A model generated the notes under the pieces. It was given only the letters and a program-made list of their open reading frames with translations. It was not told where the DNA came from and did not search any database. A DNA stretch of 64,000 nt. Source: Streptomyces fulvoviolaceus. Its GTDB lineage: Bacteria; Actinomycetota; Actinomycetes; Streptomycetales; Streptomycetaceae. The stretch is from positions 1 through 64,000 of the forward strand of contig NZ_JOEY01000057.1 of assembly GCF_000718165.1 (NCBI RefSeq), read 5' to 3'. Position 1 is the stretch's first letter. Every line of letters begins with the position of its first letter. Both the position numbers and the translations under genes were made by a program. Below are positions 34,558 through 45,900 of this stretch, in pieces.

Positions 34558-36335
34558 GGCTCCGTGTACAGGGGTTGCCGACCGCCGCCGGGGTGACTCG
34601 CGTCCTCAGTCTTCTCGCGGTTGTCGCCGCCGTCGGTCTCCTCCCCTGGCTCTCCGGCAGGGACCCCGCGCTGACCGTCCTGCGGGCCCGTTCCGCCGAG
34701 CAGGAGCCGACCAAGGAGGCCCTGGACGCCGTACGCAGCGATCTCGGGCTGGATGCGGGTCCCCTTGATCTGCTGGGGAGTTGGGCGGCGGACCTGCTGC
34801 ACGGCGACCTCGGCACGTCCTGGGTGTCGGGGACGGACGTCCTGCCCTCCGTGGTGTCCGGGCTTCAGGTGTCGCTCGCGCTGATGGGTGCGGCCTTCGC
34901 TCTGGCCCTCCTGCTGGCGGCCGCGCTCGTCGCTCCCGTGCTGGTGCGGGGGCGGCGGTCGGCCGGGGCGTTCGCCGCGATGCTGGCCGCGGTGCCCGAG
35001 TTCCTGCTGGCCACGGTGGCGTTGCTGGTGTGCGGGGTGTGGCTGGGGTGGCTGCCGACGTCCGGCTGGCAGGGGCCCGCGTACATGGTGCTGCCCGCGC
35101 TCGCCCTCGGCGTTCCGGCGGGCGGGCTGCTCGGCCGGCTGGTCGCGGACGCGCTGCCCGCTGTGCTCGACGAGCGGTGGGTGGAGTTGTGGCGGGGTGC
35201 GGGAGTCAGCCGTGCGCGCATCTCTGCGGCGGCCCTCAAGCGCGTACTCCCCCAGCTCGTACCGCAGTTCGGCATGGCGGCCGTCGGGCTGACCGGTGGC
35301 GCGGTCGCGGTGGAGACCGTCTTCGCCGTGCCCGGCATCGGGCGTACGGCGCTGGGGGCGGCCAAGTCGCAGGACCTGCCGCTGCTCCAGGGGGCGGTAC
35401 TCGCGCTGTTGCTGCTCGGACTGGTCATGGGCGCGGTGGCGGCGTTCACACGGCGTCGACTGCTGGGCCCGGCTCTGCGTGACGCGTCGCTCGCGCTGCC
35501 CGCGGCCCGTCCGGTCCGTACACACCCGGCGATCCCGTTGACACTGCTCACAGTCCTCGCCGTGGCCATCGGCTGGGGCCTGCTGCGCGACCCGTACACC
35601 GTGAACACAGCCGCCCGCCTCGCCGCGCCCTCCTTCTCACACCCGCTCGGCACGGACGGCCTCGGCCGCGACGTGATCGCCCGGCTCGGCCACGGCGCCG
35701 CCCCGACGGTCGGCACGGCGGCGGCCGTCTGCGCGCTGAGCCTGCTGGTCGCCCTGATCCTCGGCTTCCTGCCGGGCGTCGCGGCCGGCGCGGCGGACAT
35801 CGCCAACGCGCTGCCCCCGGTCATCGTCGGCATCCTGGTCGCCGCGGCCGCCGGACCCGGCACCGGCGGGGCAGCCCTCGCCGTCGCCCTGATCTCCTGG
35901 CCACCGCTGGCCGCACACGCGGCGGCACTGGTGCAGGAGGTGCGAGCCTCGGCCTTCCTGACCGCCCAACGGGCCATCGGAGCAAGCCCGTCGTGGATCC
36001 TGACCCGGCACGTCCTCCCGTCGGTCGCCGCCCCCGTCGCCCGGCACGCGCTGCTCCGGCTGCCCGGCATCGCCCTCGCCCTGGCCTCCCTCGGCTTCCT
36101 GGGTCTCGGCGCCCAGCCGCCCGCCCCCGAGTGGGGCCTGCTCCTCGACGAGTCCCGCGCCTACGTGGAACGCGCCCCCTGGGCCGCCCTCGCCCCGGCG
36201 GTGGCACTGGCCCTGCTGGCGGGGCTGGCGGTGTCGGGGGCGGCGTACGCACAAGGACGACGAGTCCCTCGTACCGGCGGTGCTGGCAGTACCGGCAGTA
36301 CCGGCAAGAAGAAGGAGGCCCTCGTTGAGGTCTGA
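34554..36335 (+). CDS. Fused ABC permease (DppB-DppC type in one chain)
   Basis: The protein is 593 residues, about twice the normal size. Residues 1-305 form the DppB-like permease (GDLGTSW near 85, and the cytoplasmic EAA loop ELWRGAGVSRARISAAALKRVLPQL). Residues 320-570 form the DppC-like permease (HPLGTDGLGRDVIARL, then TAQRAIGASPSWILTRHVLPSV as the second EAA loop). These permeases are usually separate genes. The fusion would fix the heterodimer at one to one. A Gly-Ser-Thr tail precedes the stop. The gene overlaps its upstream partner by four bases and its downstream partner by eleven. Confidence 0.92.
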   Translation: MRLRVQGLPTAAGVTRVLSLLAVVAAVGLLPWLSGRDPALTVLRARSAEQEPTKEALDAVRSDLGLDAGPLDLLGSWAADLLHGDLGTSWVSGTDVLPSVVSGLQVSLALMGAAFALALLLAAALVAPVLVRGRRSAGAFAAMLAAVPEFLLATVALLVCGVWLGWLPTSGWQGPAYMVLPALALGVPAGGLLGRLVADALPAVLDERWVELWRGAGVSRARISAAALKRVLPQLVPQFGMAAVGLTGGAVAVETVFAVPGIGRTALGAAKSQDLPLLQGAVLALLLLGLVMGAVAAFTRRRLLGPALRDASLALPAARPVRTHPAIPLTLLTVLAVAIGWGLLRDPYTVNTAARLAAPSFSHPLGTDGLGRDVIARLGHGAAPTVGTAAAVCALSLLVALILGFLPGVAAGAADIANALPPVIVGILVAAAAGPGTGGAALAVALISWPPLAAHAAALVQEVRASAFLTAQRAIGASPSWILTRHVLPSVAAPVARHALLRLPGIALALASLGFLGLGAQPPAPEWGLLLDESRAYVERAPWAALAPAVALALLAGLAVSGAAYAQGRRVPRTGGAGSTGSTGKKKEALVEV

Positions 36336-37260
36336 CGTGCTGCTGTCCGTCCGCGATCTTCGGATCGCCTTCGACGGCATCGAAGCCGTACGCGGCCTGT
36401 CCTTCGACGTCCGCCCCGGCGAAGTCCTCGCGATCGTCGGCGAGTCGGGCGCCGGCAAGTCGCTCACCGCGCGGGCGCTGCTGGGGATGCTGCCGCCGGG
36501 TGCGACGACGGGCGGGGAGGTCCGGCTCCTCGGCGAGACCGACCTCGCCGCCCAGCGCGGCCGCCGTATCGCCCTCGTCCCCCAGGACGCCCTGTCCGCG
36601 CTCTCCCCGGTCCATCCCGTAGGCGACCAACTCGCCGCCGCCGTACGGTCGGTGAGCCGCGTTCCCCGCAAGGAGGCCCGCGCCCGGGCCGTCGCCGCGC
36701 TCGAACGCGTCGGCATCCCCGACGCCGCCCGCAAGGCCCGCGCGTACCCGCACGAGTACTCCGGCGGGATGCGGCAGCGGGCGGTCATCGCGATGGCGGC
36801 GATCAACAACCCCGATGTGCTGGTCGCCGACGAACCGACCACCGCCCTCGACGAGGAGCGCCGGGACCAGGTGCTGAAGGTGCTCGCAGAGCAGCGCGAG
36901 GCGGCCGGGGCGGCGCTCGTTCTCGTCACGCACGACCTCGACGTCGTACGAGAGCACACGGACCGCGCGCTCGTCATGTACGCCGGACGCCTGACCGAAC
37001 TCGGCCCGGCGGAAGAGGTGTTGACCCGGCCCCTGGCCCCCTATACGGCGGGCCTGCTGGCCTCGCTCCCCCAGAACGCCACGCCCGGCCGCCGCCTCCC
37101 CACCCTCCCCGGCACGCCCCCGACCCCGGGCGTCCTGCCACCGGGCTGCGCCTTCGCCCCGCGGTGCTCTCTCGCGTCGGACACCTGCCGCCACGAGGAA
37201 CCGGAGCCGCAGCAGGTGGACGGGCGGCTCGTCTCCTGTCACCACTGGGAGGACGCGTGA
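36325..37260 (+). CDS. ABC importer ATPase 1 (DppD/OppD type)
   Basis: The protein is 311 residues. I use TTG 36325 because GAAGGAGG lies six bases before it; it overlaps the permease stop by 11 bases. Walker A is GESGAGKS, the signature is YSGGMRQR, and Walker B is VLVADEPTTALD. The C-terminal oligopeptide-type extension carries a Cys pattern (PPGCAFAPRCSLASDTC, then VSCHHW), a motif seen in OppD-like ATPases that can hold an iron-sulfur cluster. It drives uptake through the fused permease together with the next gene. Confidence 0.93.
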   Translation: MRSDVLLSVRDLRIAFDGIEAVRGLSFDVRPGEVLAIVGESGAGKSLTARALLGMLPPGATTGGEVRLLGETDLAAQRGRRIALVPQDALSALSPVHPVGDQLAAAVRSVSRVPRKEARARAVAALERVGIPDAARKARAYPHEYSGGMRQRAVIAMAAINNPDVLVADEPTTALDEERRDQVLKVLAEQREAAGAALVLVTHDLDVVREHTDRALVMYAGRLTELGPAEEVLTRPLAPYTAGLLASLPQNATPGRRLPTLPGTPPTPGVLPPGCAFAPRCSLASDTCRHEEPEPQQVDGRLVSCHHWEDA

Positions 37261-37934
37261 ACACGCCCCTGCTTGACGTGCGCGACCTCGTGGTCCGCTA
37301 CGGCGCCGTCACCGCCGTGGACCAGGTGTCCTTCTCCCTGCACTCCGGCGAGACCCTCGCCCTCAACGGCCCGTCCGGCTGCGGCAAGTCCTCCACCGCC
37401 CATGCGGTGCTCCAGCTGCGCCGCCCGGACAGCGGCGAAGTCCGCTTCGAGGGACGGGAGTTGACGACCCTCACCGAACGCGAGCTCCGTCCCCTCCGCC
37501 CGCGCATGCAGCCCGTCTTCCAGGACCCGTACGGCTCCCTCAGCCCCCGCCACCGCATCCGTGACGCGGTCGCGGAGCCGCTGAAGGTCCAGGGCCGCTG
37601 GAGCAGGGAAGGCGGCCCCGACCGCGTGGCCGAACTCCTCGACCGGGTCGGCCTGGACCCGGCGTACGGCGACCGCCTCCCGCACGAACTCTCCGGCGGC
37701 CAGTGCCAACGCGCGGGAATCGCCCGGGCGTTGGCCTCCGACCCGCGCCTGCTCGTCCTCGACGAGCCGGTGTCGGCCCTGGACCCGTCCGTCCGGGCCG
37801 GCGTGCTGAACCTGCTCGCCGACCTCCAGGACGACCTCGGCCTCGGGTACCTGTTCATCTGCCACGACCGGGCGGTCGTACGGCACTTCGCGGACCGTGT
37901 GCTGGAGATGCGGGGCGGCCGGATCATCACGTGA
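37257..37934 (+). CDS. ABC importer ATPase 2 (DppF/OppF type, short)
   Basis: The protein is 225 residues from GTG 37257, which overlaps the previous stop by four bases and has GGGAGG just upstream. Walker A is GPSGCGKS, the signature LSGGQCQRAGIARAL and Walker B LLVLDEPVSALD. It lacks the C-terminal oligopeptide extension, so it is shorter than typical DppF. The last codons (GRIIT and stop) lie in the first copy of a 219-base tandem duplication. The set of one binding protein, one fused permease and two ATPases forms a complete importer. Confidence 0.92.
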   Translation: MNTPLLDVRDLVVRYGAVTAVDQVSFSLHSGETLALNGPSGCGKSSTAHAVLQLRRPDSGEVRFEGRELTTLTERELRPLRPRMQPVFQDPYGSLSPRHRIRDAVAEPLKVQGRWSREGGPDRVAELLDRVGLDPAYGDRLPHELSGGQCQRAGIARALASDPRLLVLDEPVSALDPSVRAGVLNLLADLQDDLGLGYLFICHDRAVVRHFADRVLEMRGGRIIT

Positions 37935-38350
37935 GGGCGCCGGTCAGACCTTCGGCTCCCCGCGGCGCAACAGCAGCGCGCAACCCGCGCAGGTGACGAG
38001 CGCGCAGCCGAAGCAGCCCCACAGCCCGCTGCCCGCGGCACTGCTCTCCAGGGCGGTGACAGCGGCGACACCCAGTGCGCTACCCGCCTGCTGACAGGTC
38101 GCCAGCAGGCCGGAAACGGCACCCTGGTCCCGGGCGGCCGGATCACCGCGCGAGAGCCCCGGTCAGACCTTCGGCCCCCCGCGGCGCAACAGCAGCGCGC
38201 AACCCGCGCAGGTGACGAGCGCGCAGCCGAAGCAGCCCCACAGCCCGCTGCCCGCAGCACTGCTCTCCAGGGCGGTGACAGCGGCGACACCCAGTGCGCT
38301 ACCCGCCTGCTGACAGGTCGTCAACAGGCCGGAGGCGGCACCCTGGTCCC
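37913..38350. repeat. 219-bp tandem duplication at an operon junction
   Basis: The segment from 37913 to 38131 is repeated at 38132 to 38350 at an exact 219-base offset with only about a dozen changes. Each copy holds the end of the ATPase 2 gene and the last 62 or so codons of the convergent MFS gene. In copy 1 the MFS part is a dead 3' fragment (37944-38131); in copy 2 the ATPase end is the dead part. The near-identity points to a recent event. Confidence 0.85.
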
Positions 38351-39539
38351 GGGCGGTCGCAGCCGCGGAGGCGAGCAGCGCCGCTGCCGGATAAGCCAGG
38401 GCGATGCCCGCGCCCACCAGGAGCGCCGCGGGGAGCAGCCCGGTGAGGTAGGCGCCGGTCGGGGCGGTGACGTAGAGCAGCTGGCCCAGCGCGAGCACGG
38501 CGAGGCCGGCCAGCAGCGGGCGGGCCGGCGGGCGGCCGTTCGCGAGGCCGGCCGCCGCGGTCGACAGGGCCGCCACGGCCAGGCCCTGGGGCAGGAACCC
38601 CAGGCCCGTGTCGAGGGCCGACCAGCCGCGCTCGTCCTGCAGGGCGGTCGCCACCAGGAACATCGCCCCGGTGACGGCGGCGAAGCCACCTCCCAGACCG
38701 AGCGAGGCGGCCAGCATGCGCCGGTCGGTCGCGAGTCCCGGCGGCAGCAGCGGGCGGCGCGAGCGGGACTGGACGATCGCGAACACCACCAGCGCGCTCA
38801 CCCCGGCGGCGGCGACCGCGGCGACGGCCGGCAGCGAGCCGGAGCCCACCCGGCCGACCGCGTAGACGGTGGTGATCAGGCCGGCCACCAGCAGCGCGGG
38901 CTGCGCCCAGCCGGTGCGCTCGCCGGGCGCCGCGTGTCCACTGTCGGCGGGCAGTCGGCGGGCCAATACCAGGACGAGCAGGCTCAGCGGCACGTACAGC
39001 AGGAAGCCGCCGCGCCAGCCCGTGCCGGCGGTGAGGAGACCGCCGAGGACGACACCGAGGGAGAACCCGGCCGCGCCCATCGCGCTGAAGACGCCGAGCG
39101 CGCGGTTGCGGGCGGCGCCCTCCGGGAACGCGGTCACGATCAGCGCGACCGCCGCGGGCGCGGTCGCCGCCGCGCCCAGGCCCTGCACCGCTCGCGCCAC
39201 GACGAGCAGCAGCGACTCCTGGGCCAGCGCGGCCGCCAGGGAGCCCGCGCCGAAGACGGCCACTCCGGTACGGAACATCCGGCGTCGGCCCCAGCGGTCG
39301 GCGAACCTGCCGCCCGCGGGCAGGAAGCCGGCGTACGTGGCGAGGAAGGCGCTCGCCACCAACTGGAGCCGGTCGGCGGGCAGTTCCAGGTCCCGCTGGA
39401 TGTCGGCGAGCTGGATGCTGATCCCGGACAGGCTCATGCCCTCGAACAGCACGGCCGCGCAGAGCACGAGCAGCCGGATCCAGGTGGGGCGGTCGAAGGC
39501 GACGCGGGGCGGGGTCGCCTCGGAGACGGGCGCCGTCAT
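38163..39539 (-). CDS. MFS exporter, last gene of the biosynthetic operon
   Basis: The protein is 458 residues with about 12-14 membrane helices. The MFS loop motif between helices 2 and 3 is [13 protein letters not shown], and [19 protein letters not shown] is the antiporter-type motif of drug exporters. The ATG at 39539 overlaps the stop of the NUDIX gene (ATGA), so it is translated together with the operon. It probably exports the product or gives self-protection. A second exporter lies within the same operon (46154-47449). The 3' end is part of a recent tandem duplication. Confidence 0.9.
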   Translation of the reverse strand: MTAPVSEATPPRVAFDRPTWIRLLVLCAAVLFEGMSLSGISIQLADIQRDLELPADRLQLVASAFLATYAGFLPAGGRFADRWGRRRMFRTGVAVFGAGSLAAALAQESLLLVVARAVQGLGAAATAPAAVALIVTAFPEGAARNRALGVFSAMGAAGFSLGVVLGGLLTAGTGWRGGFLLYVPLSLLVLVLARRLPADSGHAAPGERTGWAQPALLVAGLITTVYAVGRVGSGSLPAVAAVAAAGVSALVVFAIVQSRSRRPLLPPGLATDRRMLAASLGLGGGFAAVTGAMFLVATALQDERGWSALDTGLGFLPQGLAVAALSTAAAGLANGRPPARPLLAGLAVLALGQLLYVTAPTGAYLTGLLPAALLVGAGIALAYPAAALLASAAATARDQGAASGLLTTCQQAGSALGVAAVTALESSAAGSGLWGCFGCALVTCAGCALLLRRGGPKV

Positions 39540-40024
39540 CGTGCCTCCTCCGGAACCCGGTGGACCGTCCAGCCCGTCGGCGCGGGGTTCCCGTGCCACG
39601 TCGCGAGGAGCATGGCGCTCGCCGGGTACAACGGGGTCGGCGGCTGCCCGGGGTCCACCCAGCGCCACTCGGCGAACACGTCCGGCTCGGTGACGACCGC
39701 GGCCGTGTCCTCCCCAGCCATGTCGTCCGCAGCCGTGTCGTGCGCGGACCCCACCCGCGCCACCACACACGCCGTCACCGACGTACGGGCGGCGTCGGTG
39801 TGCAGGGCGACGGCGAAGACGCGGGCGTCGTGCAGGGCGGACGCGGGGATGCCCGTCTCCTCCGTGACCTCCCGCAGAGCCGCCGCCTCGAAGGTCTCCC
39901 CCGGCTCCACATGGCCGCCGGGCAGGCACCAGGTGGGCTGTTCGCCCCGCTTGATCCGGTGGCCGATGAGGATGCGGCCCCGGGGGTCGAGCAGCAGCGC
40001 GCCGACCCCGACCACGGCTGTCAT
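39536..40024 (-). CDS. NUDIX hydrolase
   Basis: The protein is 162 residues. The NUDIX box is complete: [25 protein letters not shown], read here as GGHVEP then REVTEETG. Such enzymes split nucleoside diphosphates linked to another group, or dephosphorylate nucleotides. Overlaps of four bases on both sides (ATGA) tie it to the flavoprotein and exporter genes. Together with the PurA-like enzyme in the same operon, it hints that a nucleotide-like compound is made or must be detoxified; that is inference. Confidence 0.9.
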   Translation of the reverse strand: MTAVVGVGALLLDPRGRILIGHRIKRGEQPTWCLPGGHVEPGETFEAAALREVTEETGIPASALHDARVFAVALHTDAARTSVTACVVARVGSAHDTAADDMAGEDTAAVVTEPDVFAEWRWVDPGQPPTPLYPASAMLLATWHGNPAPTGWTVHRVPEEAR

Positions 40025-41325
40025 CGTCGTACCGCCTCCCCGTTCGGTGCGATCGCCGGGTCCCGCAGGGCCGCGGACGCCGCGTAGTGACCGCTGATGA
40101 ACGCGGCGACGATACCCCTGAACAGCCCGCACGCGTCTCCGGCCACCCACGCGGGGGCGTCCAGCAGCCGCAGGTCGCCGTCGACCGCCGGATACCAGCC
40201 GACGCCCTCCAGGGTCGGGCCGATGAGCCGGGTGCCGGCGTCCTCGATCTCCGGGAACGCCTCGGCGAGCCGCGTGAGGCCGCGGGTCATGGCGGTGCGC
40301 AGTTCGGGGCCGTAGACGCGGTCGAAGGTCGCCACGGCCTCCGTGCGGCCGGCCAGCAGGTCGAGCAGCGGCAGGACGAAGTGGTTCTCCTCGTCGGCCA
40401 TGGCCGCGAGGGCCGGGGCCAGGGCGCGTTCGGCGACCGTCTCGTCGAGGATGCGGGTGTTGAAGCCGACGTTGGAGCGGCCGGTGGGCGGGCAGTCGGA
40501 GCGGCCGGAGACCGTCCACAGGCCCTGGGTCTCGGTGAGCGAGGCTTCGCCCTGTCGGCAGGCGCAGAAGGTGCGCCACTCGACGCTGCCGTCGGCCTCC
40601 CTGAAGCGCAGCTTCGGGTCGAGCTGGGTCATGTCCCGGAAGAACGCCCGCTCGGCGGGCTGCTCGATACGGAAGCCGACCTCCAGCCGCCGGAACGACC
40701 GCTGGCCGGTGACCTCGCGGAGCCCCAGCGGGCCGAACCGTCCGCCGGCCAACAGCAGTCGGCGCACGGTCAGTTCCTCGTCCTGGCCCTTGGAGTCGCG
40801 CAGCGCCAGCCGGAACACGTCGGCGTCCGGGTCGTGGACGGCGCCGACGACCTCCGTCTCGTTGAGGACCGTGGCGTCGAGACCGACGACGAGGTCGTCG
40901 GTGAGCCGGAGCCTGGCGTCCAGGGAGAGATAGTCCGAGGGGTAGTCCTTCAGGACCCACTCCCCGGTGCCCACGGTGTAGGCGGTCGGGTCCTCGGGGA
41001 AGGGCGGGGTGTCGAGGCCGTACGAGCCGAGCAGCGCGCATGTCCAGTCGTACGCGGCGCGCAGGTCGTCCGTGCGCGGCAGCTCCCACAGTTCGCTCGC
41101 GGACGGGAAGAAGGAGAACTTGCCGTCGGAGAACAGCCCCGCGCCGCCGTGGCCGCGGGTGAGGTCCTCGGCGGCGTACCGGTCGCGCTCGGCGACGGGC
41201 CGGCCGCCGTCGACGAGGACGGTCGAAACACCGGTACCGGCCAGGCGGCGGGCGGCGGCGAGGCCGGCGGGGCCCGCGCCGAGGACGGCTATGTCGTACG
41301 ACGGTGCAGTCGCGTTCCGGTTCAC
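40021..41325 (-). CDS. FAD-dependent dehydrogenase of COG2509 type
   Basis: The protein is 434 residues. The N-terminal dinucleotide motif is [16 protein letters not shown], followed by the group-specific [20 protein letters not shown]. Mid-protein blocks [11 protein letters not shown] and [19 protein letters not shown], and the C-terminal [20 protein letters not shown] (FAD binding), match a family of uncharacterised flavin dehydrogenases. No substrate is known for this family. Four-base overlaps on both sides place it in the operon. It may oxidise an amino acid, a carrier-bound residue or the peptide product. Confidence 0.85.
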   Translation of the reverse strand: MNRNATAPSYDIAVLGAGPAGLAAARRLAGTGVSTVLVDGGRPVAERDRYAAEDLTRGHGGAGLFSDGKFSFFPSASELWELPRTDDLRAAYDWTCALLGSYGLDTPPFPEDPTAYTVGTGEWVLKDYPSDYLSLDARLRLTDDLVVGLDATVLNETEVVGAVHDPDADVFRLALRDSKGQDEELTVRRLLLAGGRFGPLGLREVTGQRSFRRLEVGFRIEQPAERAFFRDMTQLDPKLRFREADGSVEWRTFCACRQGEASLTETQGLWTVSGRSDCPPTGRSNVGFNTRILDETVAERALAPALAAMADEENHFVLPLLDLLAGRTEAVATFDRVYGPELRTAMTRGLTRLAEAFPEIEDAGTRLIGPTLEGVGWYPAVDGDLRLLDAPAWVAGDACGLFRGIVAAFISGHYAASAALRDPAIAPNGEAVRR

Positions 41326-42908
41326 CGGGCCGCCTTCGGGGTGCGGGCCGGGCGGGTCGCGGCCAGTTCGGTGAGGGCTCCCCGGTCGAGCTTGCCGGAG
41401 CCGGTGAGCGGGAGCGCATCGACGACCTGGTAGCGGTCGGGCACCATGTAGCGCGGCAGGACGGTCTGGGCGTGCCGGCGCAGTTCGGCGGCGGGCTTGG
41501 CGGGGGCGCCCTCGGCGAGGACGACACAGGCGACGAAGAAGGTGGCGCCGGCCGCGGTGGTGATCACCGTGACGGCGGCGTCCTTGACGTTGTCGTGGCC
41601 GCGCAACGCCGCCTCGACCTCGCCGAGTTCGATGCGGTAGCCGCGCAGCTTGATCTGCTGGTCGTTGCGGCCCAGGTACTCGAAGGAGCCGTCGGGCAGG
41701 CGGCGGGCGAGGTCACCGGTGCGGTAGTAGCGGTCCGGGCCGCCCGGGCCGTCGAGGGTGACGAACCGCTCGGCGGTCAGCTCGGGGCGGCCGAGGTAGC
41801 CGTCGGCGACACCCGTGCCGGCGATGAGCAGCTCGCCGCTCTCCCCGTCGGGCAGCGGCAGCAGGTCCTCGTCGCGGATCTCCAGCCGCAGGTGGGGCAG
41901 GCTCGCGCCGATGGGCGAGCGGACGGTGCCGCCGAAGTCGGCCTCGGTCAGGGCGCGGTGGGTGGCGTAGACGGTGGTCTCGGTCGGGCCGTACATGTTC
42001 ACGGCGGTCGGCGCGGTGCCCGGGTAGGCCTTGAGGAAGGCTCCGACCACGTCCAGGTCGACGGACTCGCCGGCGAACACCAGGTAGCGCAGGGCGAGTT
42101 CGGGGCGCCCGGCCTCCTCGTACGCCATCGCCAGCGAACGGAACACGGACGGCACCTGGCCCAGCACGGTGACCCGCTCGGCGGCGAGCAGGGCGAGGAA
42201 GTCGGCCGGCGACTGCGCGATGCGCAGGGGCACGGTGACGGCGGTGGCTCCGGTGGCCATCGACGCCCAGAACTCCCAGACGGAGACGTCGAAGCTGAAC
42301 GAGTGGAACAGCGCCCACCGGTCGTCGGCCGCCACGTCGAACAGGGGCAGCGCGGCCCGCAGCAGCGCGAGCACCTGCCGGTGCCCGACGACACAGCCCT
42401 TCGGGTTGCCGGTCGAGCCGGAGGTGTAGATGACGTAGGCGGGCTCGTCGCCGGTCAACTCCGGTGCGGGAACGGGTAGTTCCTGGTGGGAGTCGTCGTT
42501 CGGCAGGAGTACGGAGACCGAGTCCAGGCCGCGCTCGGCGGCCGCCTCCGGAGTGCCGACGACGGTCGTGACGCCGGCGTCCTCGATCATGTAGCGGAGC
42601 CGCTCACCCGGGTAGGACGGGTCCAGCGGCACATAGGCGGCGCCCGCCTTCATGGCGCCGAGGATGCCGACGGGAATGTCGGCGGAGCGCTCCAGGAGCA
42701 GGCCCACCAGGTCGCCGGGGCGGACGCCGGCGTGGGCGAGGCGGGCGGCCAACCGGTCGGAGGCGTGGTCGAGTTCGGCGTAGGTGAGGGTGCGGCCGTC
42801 GTCGCGCACGGCGACGGTCTCGGGCTGTTCGGCGGCCACCAGCCGGAAGAGGGCGGGCAGCGAACGCACGGATGCGAGCCGGGCCGCGGCCGTGGAGGTC
42901 GTGGTCAT
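41322..42908 (-). CDS. Free-standing NRPS adenylation domain
   Basis: The protein is 528 residues, a complete A domain without a carrier domain. Core motifs are visible: [14 protein letters not shown] (A3), [11 protein letters not shown] (A4), [11 protein letters not shown] (A5), [20 protein letters not shown] (A6), [34 protein letters not shown] (A7 and A8 in parts) and [10 protein letters not shown] (A10). Reading the specificity residues by eye against GrsA gives D-V-W-S-V-A-M-V-Y-K. The DVW start resembles Ser-type codes, but the rest does not, so I make no firm assignment. It presumably loads the carrier domain of the T-TE protein (47493-48572) in trans. Confidence 0.92.
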   Translation of the reverse strand: MTTTSTAAARLASVRSLPALFRLVAAEQPETVAVRDDGRTLTYAELDHASDRLAARLAHAGVRPGDLVGLLLERSADIPVGILGAMKAGAAYVPLDPSYPGERLRYMIEDAGVTTVVGTPEAAAERGLDSVSVLLPNDDSHQELPVPAPELTGDEPAYVIYTSGSTGNPKGCVVGHRQVLALLRAALPLFDVAADDRWALFHSFSFDVSVWEFWASMATGATAVTVPLRIAQSPADFLALLAAERVTVLGQVPSVFRSLAMAYEEAGRPELALRYLVFAGESVDLDVVGAFLKAYPGTAPTAVNMYGPTETTVYATHRALTEADFGGTVRSPIGASLPHLRLEIRDEDLLPLPDGESGELLIAGTGVADGYLGRPELTAERFVTLDGPGGPDRYYRTGDLARRLPDGSFEYLGRNDQQIKLRGYRIELGEVEAALRGHDNVKDAAVTVITTAAGATFFVACVVLAEGAPAKPAAELRRHAQTVLPRYMVPDRYQVVDALPLTGSGKLDRGALTELAATRPARTPKAAR

Positions 42909-42940
42909 GTGGGGTGGGGTGTCCTTCGAGTCGGTGTGTG

Positions 42941-45900
42941 TCAGGGCGTGGTGGTGCGGATCAGGTCCGCGAACGTCTTCGTCAGGGCCGTCGCCGCGTC
43001 CGGATCCACCGCGTCCGAACGGGAGTTGACGACCAGGTGCAGGCCGCCGTCGGCTCGCGGCCAGACCTCCGTCTGGATCTCGGCGGGGATGCCCGGGTAG
43101 GGCAGCCGGTGGAACGCGGTGGCCGACCCGGTCAGGGGCAGCTCGGCGGTGTGGTTGTCCTGGAGTGCGAGCAGCGTCTGGAACAGCGGACTGCGCGTGC
43201 CGCGGGGCGGGTTGACCAGTCGTACGGCCTCGGCGAAGCCGACGTCCTGGCAGGCGAAGGCCTCCCGGACGAGCCGTCCGGTCGCGTCGGCGTCGCCGCG
43301 CAGGGCCGCTCCGCGCAGGCGCACGCACACCATGCCGATGTGACAGCCGACGGCCGTCTCGAGGAGCGGGTCCACGCGCTGTGCGACGGGCACGCCGACA
43401 CCGAAGTCGTCCTGCCCGGTGAGGTCGGCGAGCGCCCGGCCGTAGCGGGAGAGCAGCACCGCGAACCGGGTGAGCCCGGCGTCCGAAGCGAGCCGGTCGA
43501 GGCCTGCGACCTCTTCCGCGCTCAACTGCACCTCGGTGCGCAGGACTTCGCGCCCCGCTCCGGCGGCGGGCAGCGGCAGACGCAGTTCCGGTACGCCGGC
43601 GAGCTCGGCCTTCAGCCGCTCCCGCTGAGCCGTCAGGTCGGCCGCCCGCGTGTGGCGTTCGCGTACGGCCCACACCTGGGCGGCGGTCGGTGCCGGAGCC
43701 CAGGCGGGGGCCCGGCCGGCGAGCCGGGCGTTGTACGCGGCGGCCAGGTCGGCGGCGAGCACGGACTCGGACCAGCCGTCGAAGGCGATGTGGTGGACGA
43801 CGTACCCGAGGACCGTGGTGCGTGTGCCGGTCACCGGCACGAGGACCGCCCGCCACAGGACGCCGGCCGTCGGATCGAGTGGCGCCGCGAGCGCCTCTCG
43901 TACGGCGATCAGCGCGGCCTCGGTCGAGGGCGCGGCCGGGAGTTCGGCGAGCGGGGGTGGTGTCGCGTCGCCGGGGACGGCGAAGGTGCGTGCCTTGTGG
44001 GCGCGGTACGCGGAGTGCAGTGCGGGGTGCCGGGCGTGGACGTCGGCGAGGGCGCCGGTCAGGGCGGCCACGTCCAGGTCGCCGTCCAGGGTCCAGGCCG
44101 CCAGGCAGTGTGCCGAGCGGTCGTCCGGCTCCAGCAGGTGGCGGACCAGGAATCCCGACTGGGTGGCGGTGAGCGGCACTTCGGCGGGCGCCTGGTCGGG
44201 GCCGGGGCCGTCCTCCTCCCCGGCGAGCTCGGCCAGCCGGGCGCCGAGCGCGGCGGCCGTGGGGTGCTCGAAGAGCGCGGCCAGCGGTACCGGGCGGCCG
44301 AGCCGGGCGCTCAGCCGGGCACAGGCCCGGCCCGCGCCAAGGGAGGTCCCGCCGAGCGCGGTGAACTCCTCGTCTACGGGTACGGCGGTCCGGCCCAGCA
44401 CCTCGGCGAAGACGCCCGCGACGAGGTCGACGAGGGGGTCGCCGCTCGCGGCGGCGGGTGCCGTCTCCGGTGCCGGAGTGGCCTGCGCGGGGTCTGACAG
44501 CAGGGCCAGCAGGGCGCGTTCGTCGAGCTTGCCGTTGCCGGTCAGCGGCAGGTCGTCGACGCTCAGCAGGTGGTCGGGGCGGTGGTAGGAGACCAGGGCG
44601 GTGCGGACGGTGTCCAGGGCCCCGTCCAGGGGGTCGCCGGGCCGGGCCGGGAGACAGAAGGCGGCCAGGCCCCGGCAGGCACCGGCGTCGTCACGCAGGG
44701 CGAGCACCGTGGCGCGGCGCACGGCGGGCAGCAGGGCCTCGATCTGCCGCTCCACCTCGGCCGGTTCGACGCGGTGTCCGCGGATCTTGACCTGCCGGTC
44801 CGCGCGGCCGAAGTAACGCAGCAGGCCGTCCTCGTCCCAGGCGGCGAGGTCACCGGTGCGGTAGACCCGCACCGGGGTGCCGTCCACCGTGACCTCGGTG
44901 AACTTCTCGGCGGTCAGCTCCGGGCGGCCGAGGTAGCGCAGGGCCAGTCCGTCGCCGGCGATGCACAGCTCGCCGCTCTCGCCGACCGCGCAGACGCGGT
45001 CGCCGTCGAGGACGTGCACCTGGGTGTCGGGCACCGGCCGCCCGATCGGGATGCCGCCCGGCCGGTCGCAGTCCTCGGGGCGGATGCGGTGGGTCGTCGC
45101 GAAGACCGTGCTCTCCACCGGGCCGTAGCCGTTGAGGAGTTCGACACCGGGGTGCCGGTCGAGGAAACGGCGGACGTGCGGCACGGAGAGGCGTTCGCCG
45201 CCGGTCATCACCTGGCGCAGGCCGGTGAACGCGTCCGGGTCCTCGTCCACGGTCATGTTGAAGAGGCTCGCGGTCAGCCACACCGTGTCGACGCCGTGCC
45301 GGGCCACCGCTGTCCGCAGGGCGCCGGGCGACAGATAGGGCTCCGGTACGAAGACGGAGGTGCCGCCGTTCAGGAGCACCGACCACAGCTCCAGCGAGTA
45401 GCCGTCCCAGGGCACCGGCGCGGCCTGCGGCATCACCGTGTCGGCGGCGAAGCGGGCGACACCGGCGCCGGGCCGGAACAGCCGTACGGTCGCCCGGTGC
45501 GGGGTGAGGACGCCCTTGGGGCGGCCGGTGGTGCCGGAGGTGAAGAACACGCAGCACGGGTCGTCGCCGTCCGCGGCCACCGGTGCGAAGCCGGTGCCCT
45601 CGCCGTCGACGGCTTCCGGGCCGCCGGGCGGCGGGCTCCAGCGGGCGGCCCGGGCGGCGGGGACGGGTGCGCCGTCCGCCGTGTCCACCAGGACGCGTGC
45701 GTCGAGCTGTTCGAGCACGTCGGCCACGCGGGAGGCCGGCCAGGCGCCGTCGACCAGGGCGTAGGCGGCGCCCAGCTTGAGTACGGCGAGCACGGTGACG
45801 ACGAGGTCGGTGCCGCGGGGCAGCCGGACCGGGACGAGGTCGCCGCGGCCCACGCCGAGGGCCGCGAGGCGGACGGCGTAGGCGTCGGAGGCGCGGTCGA

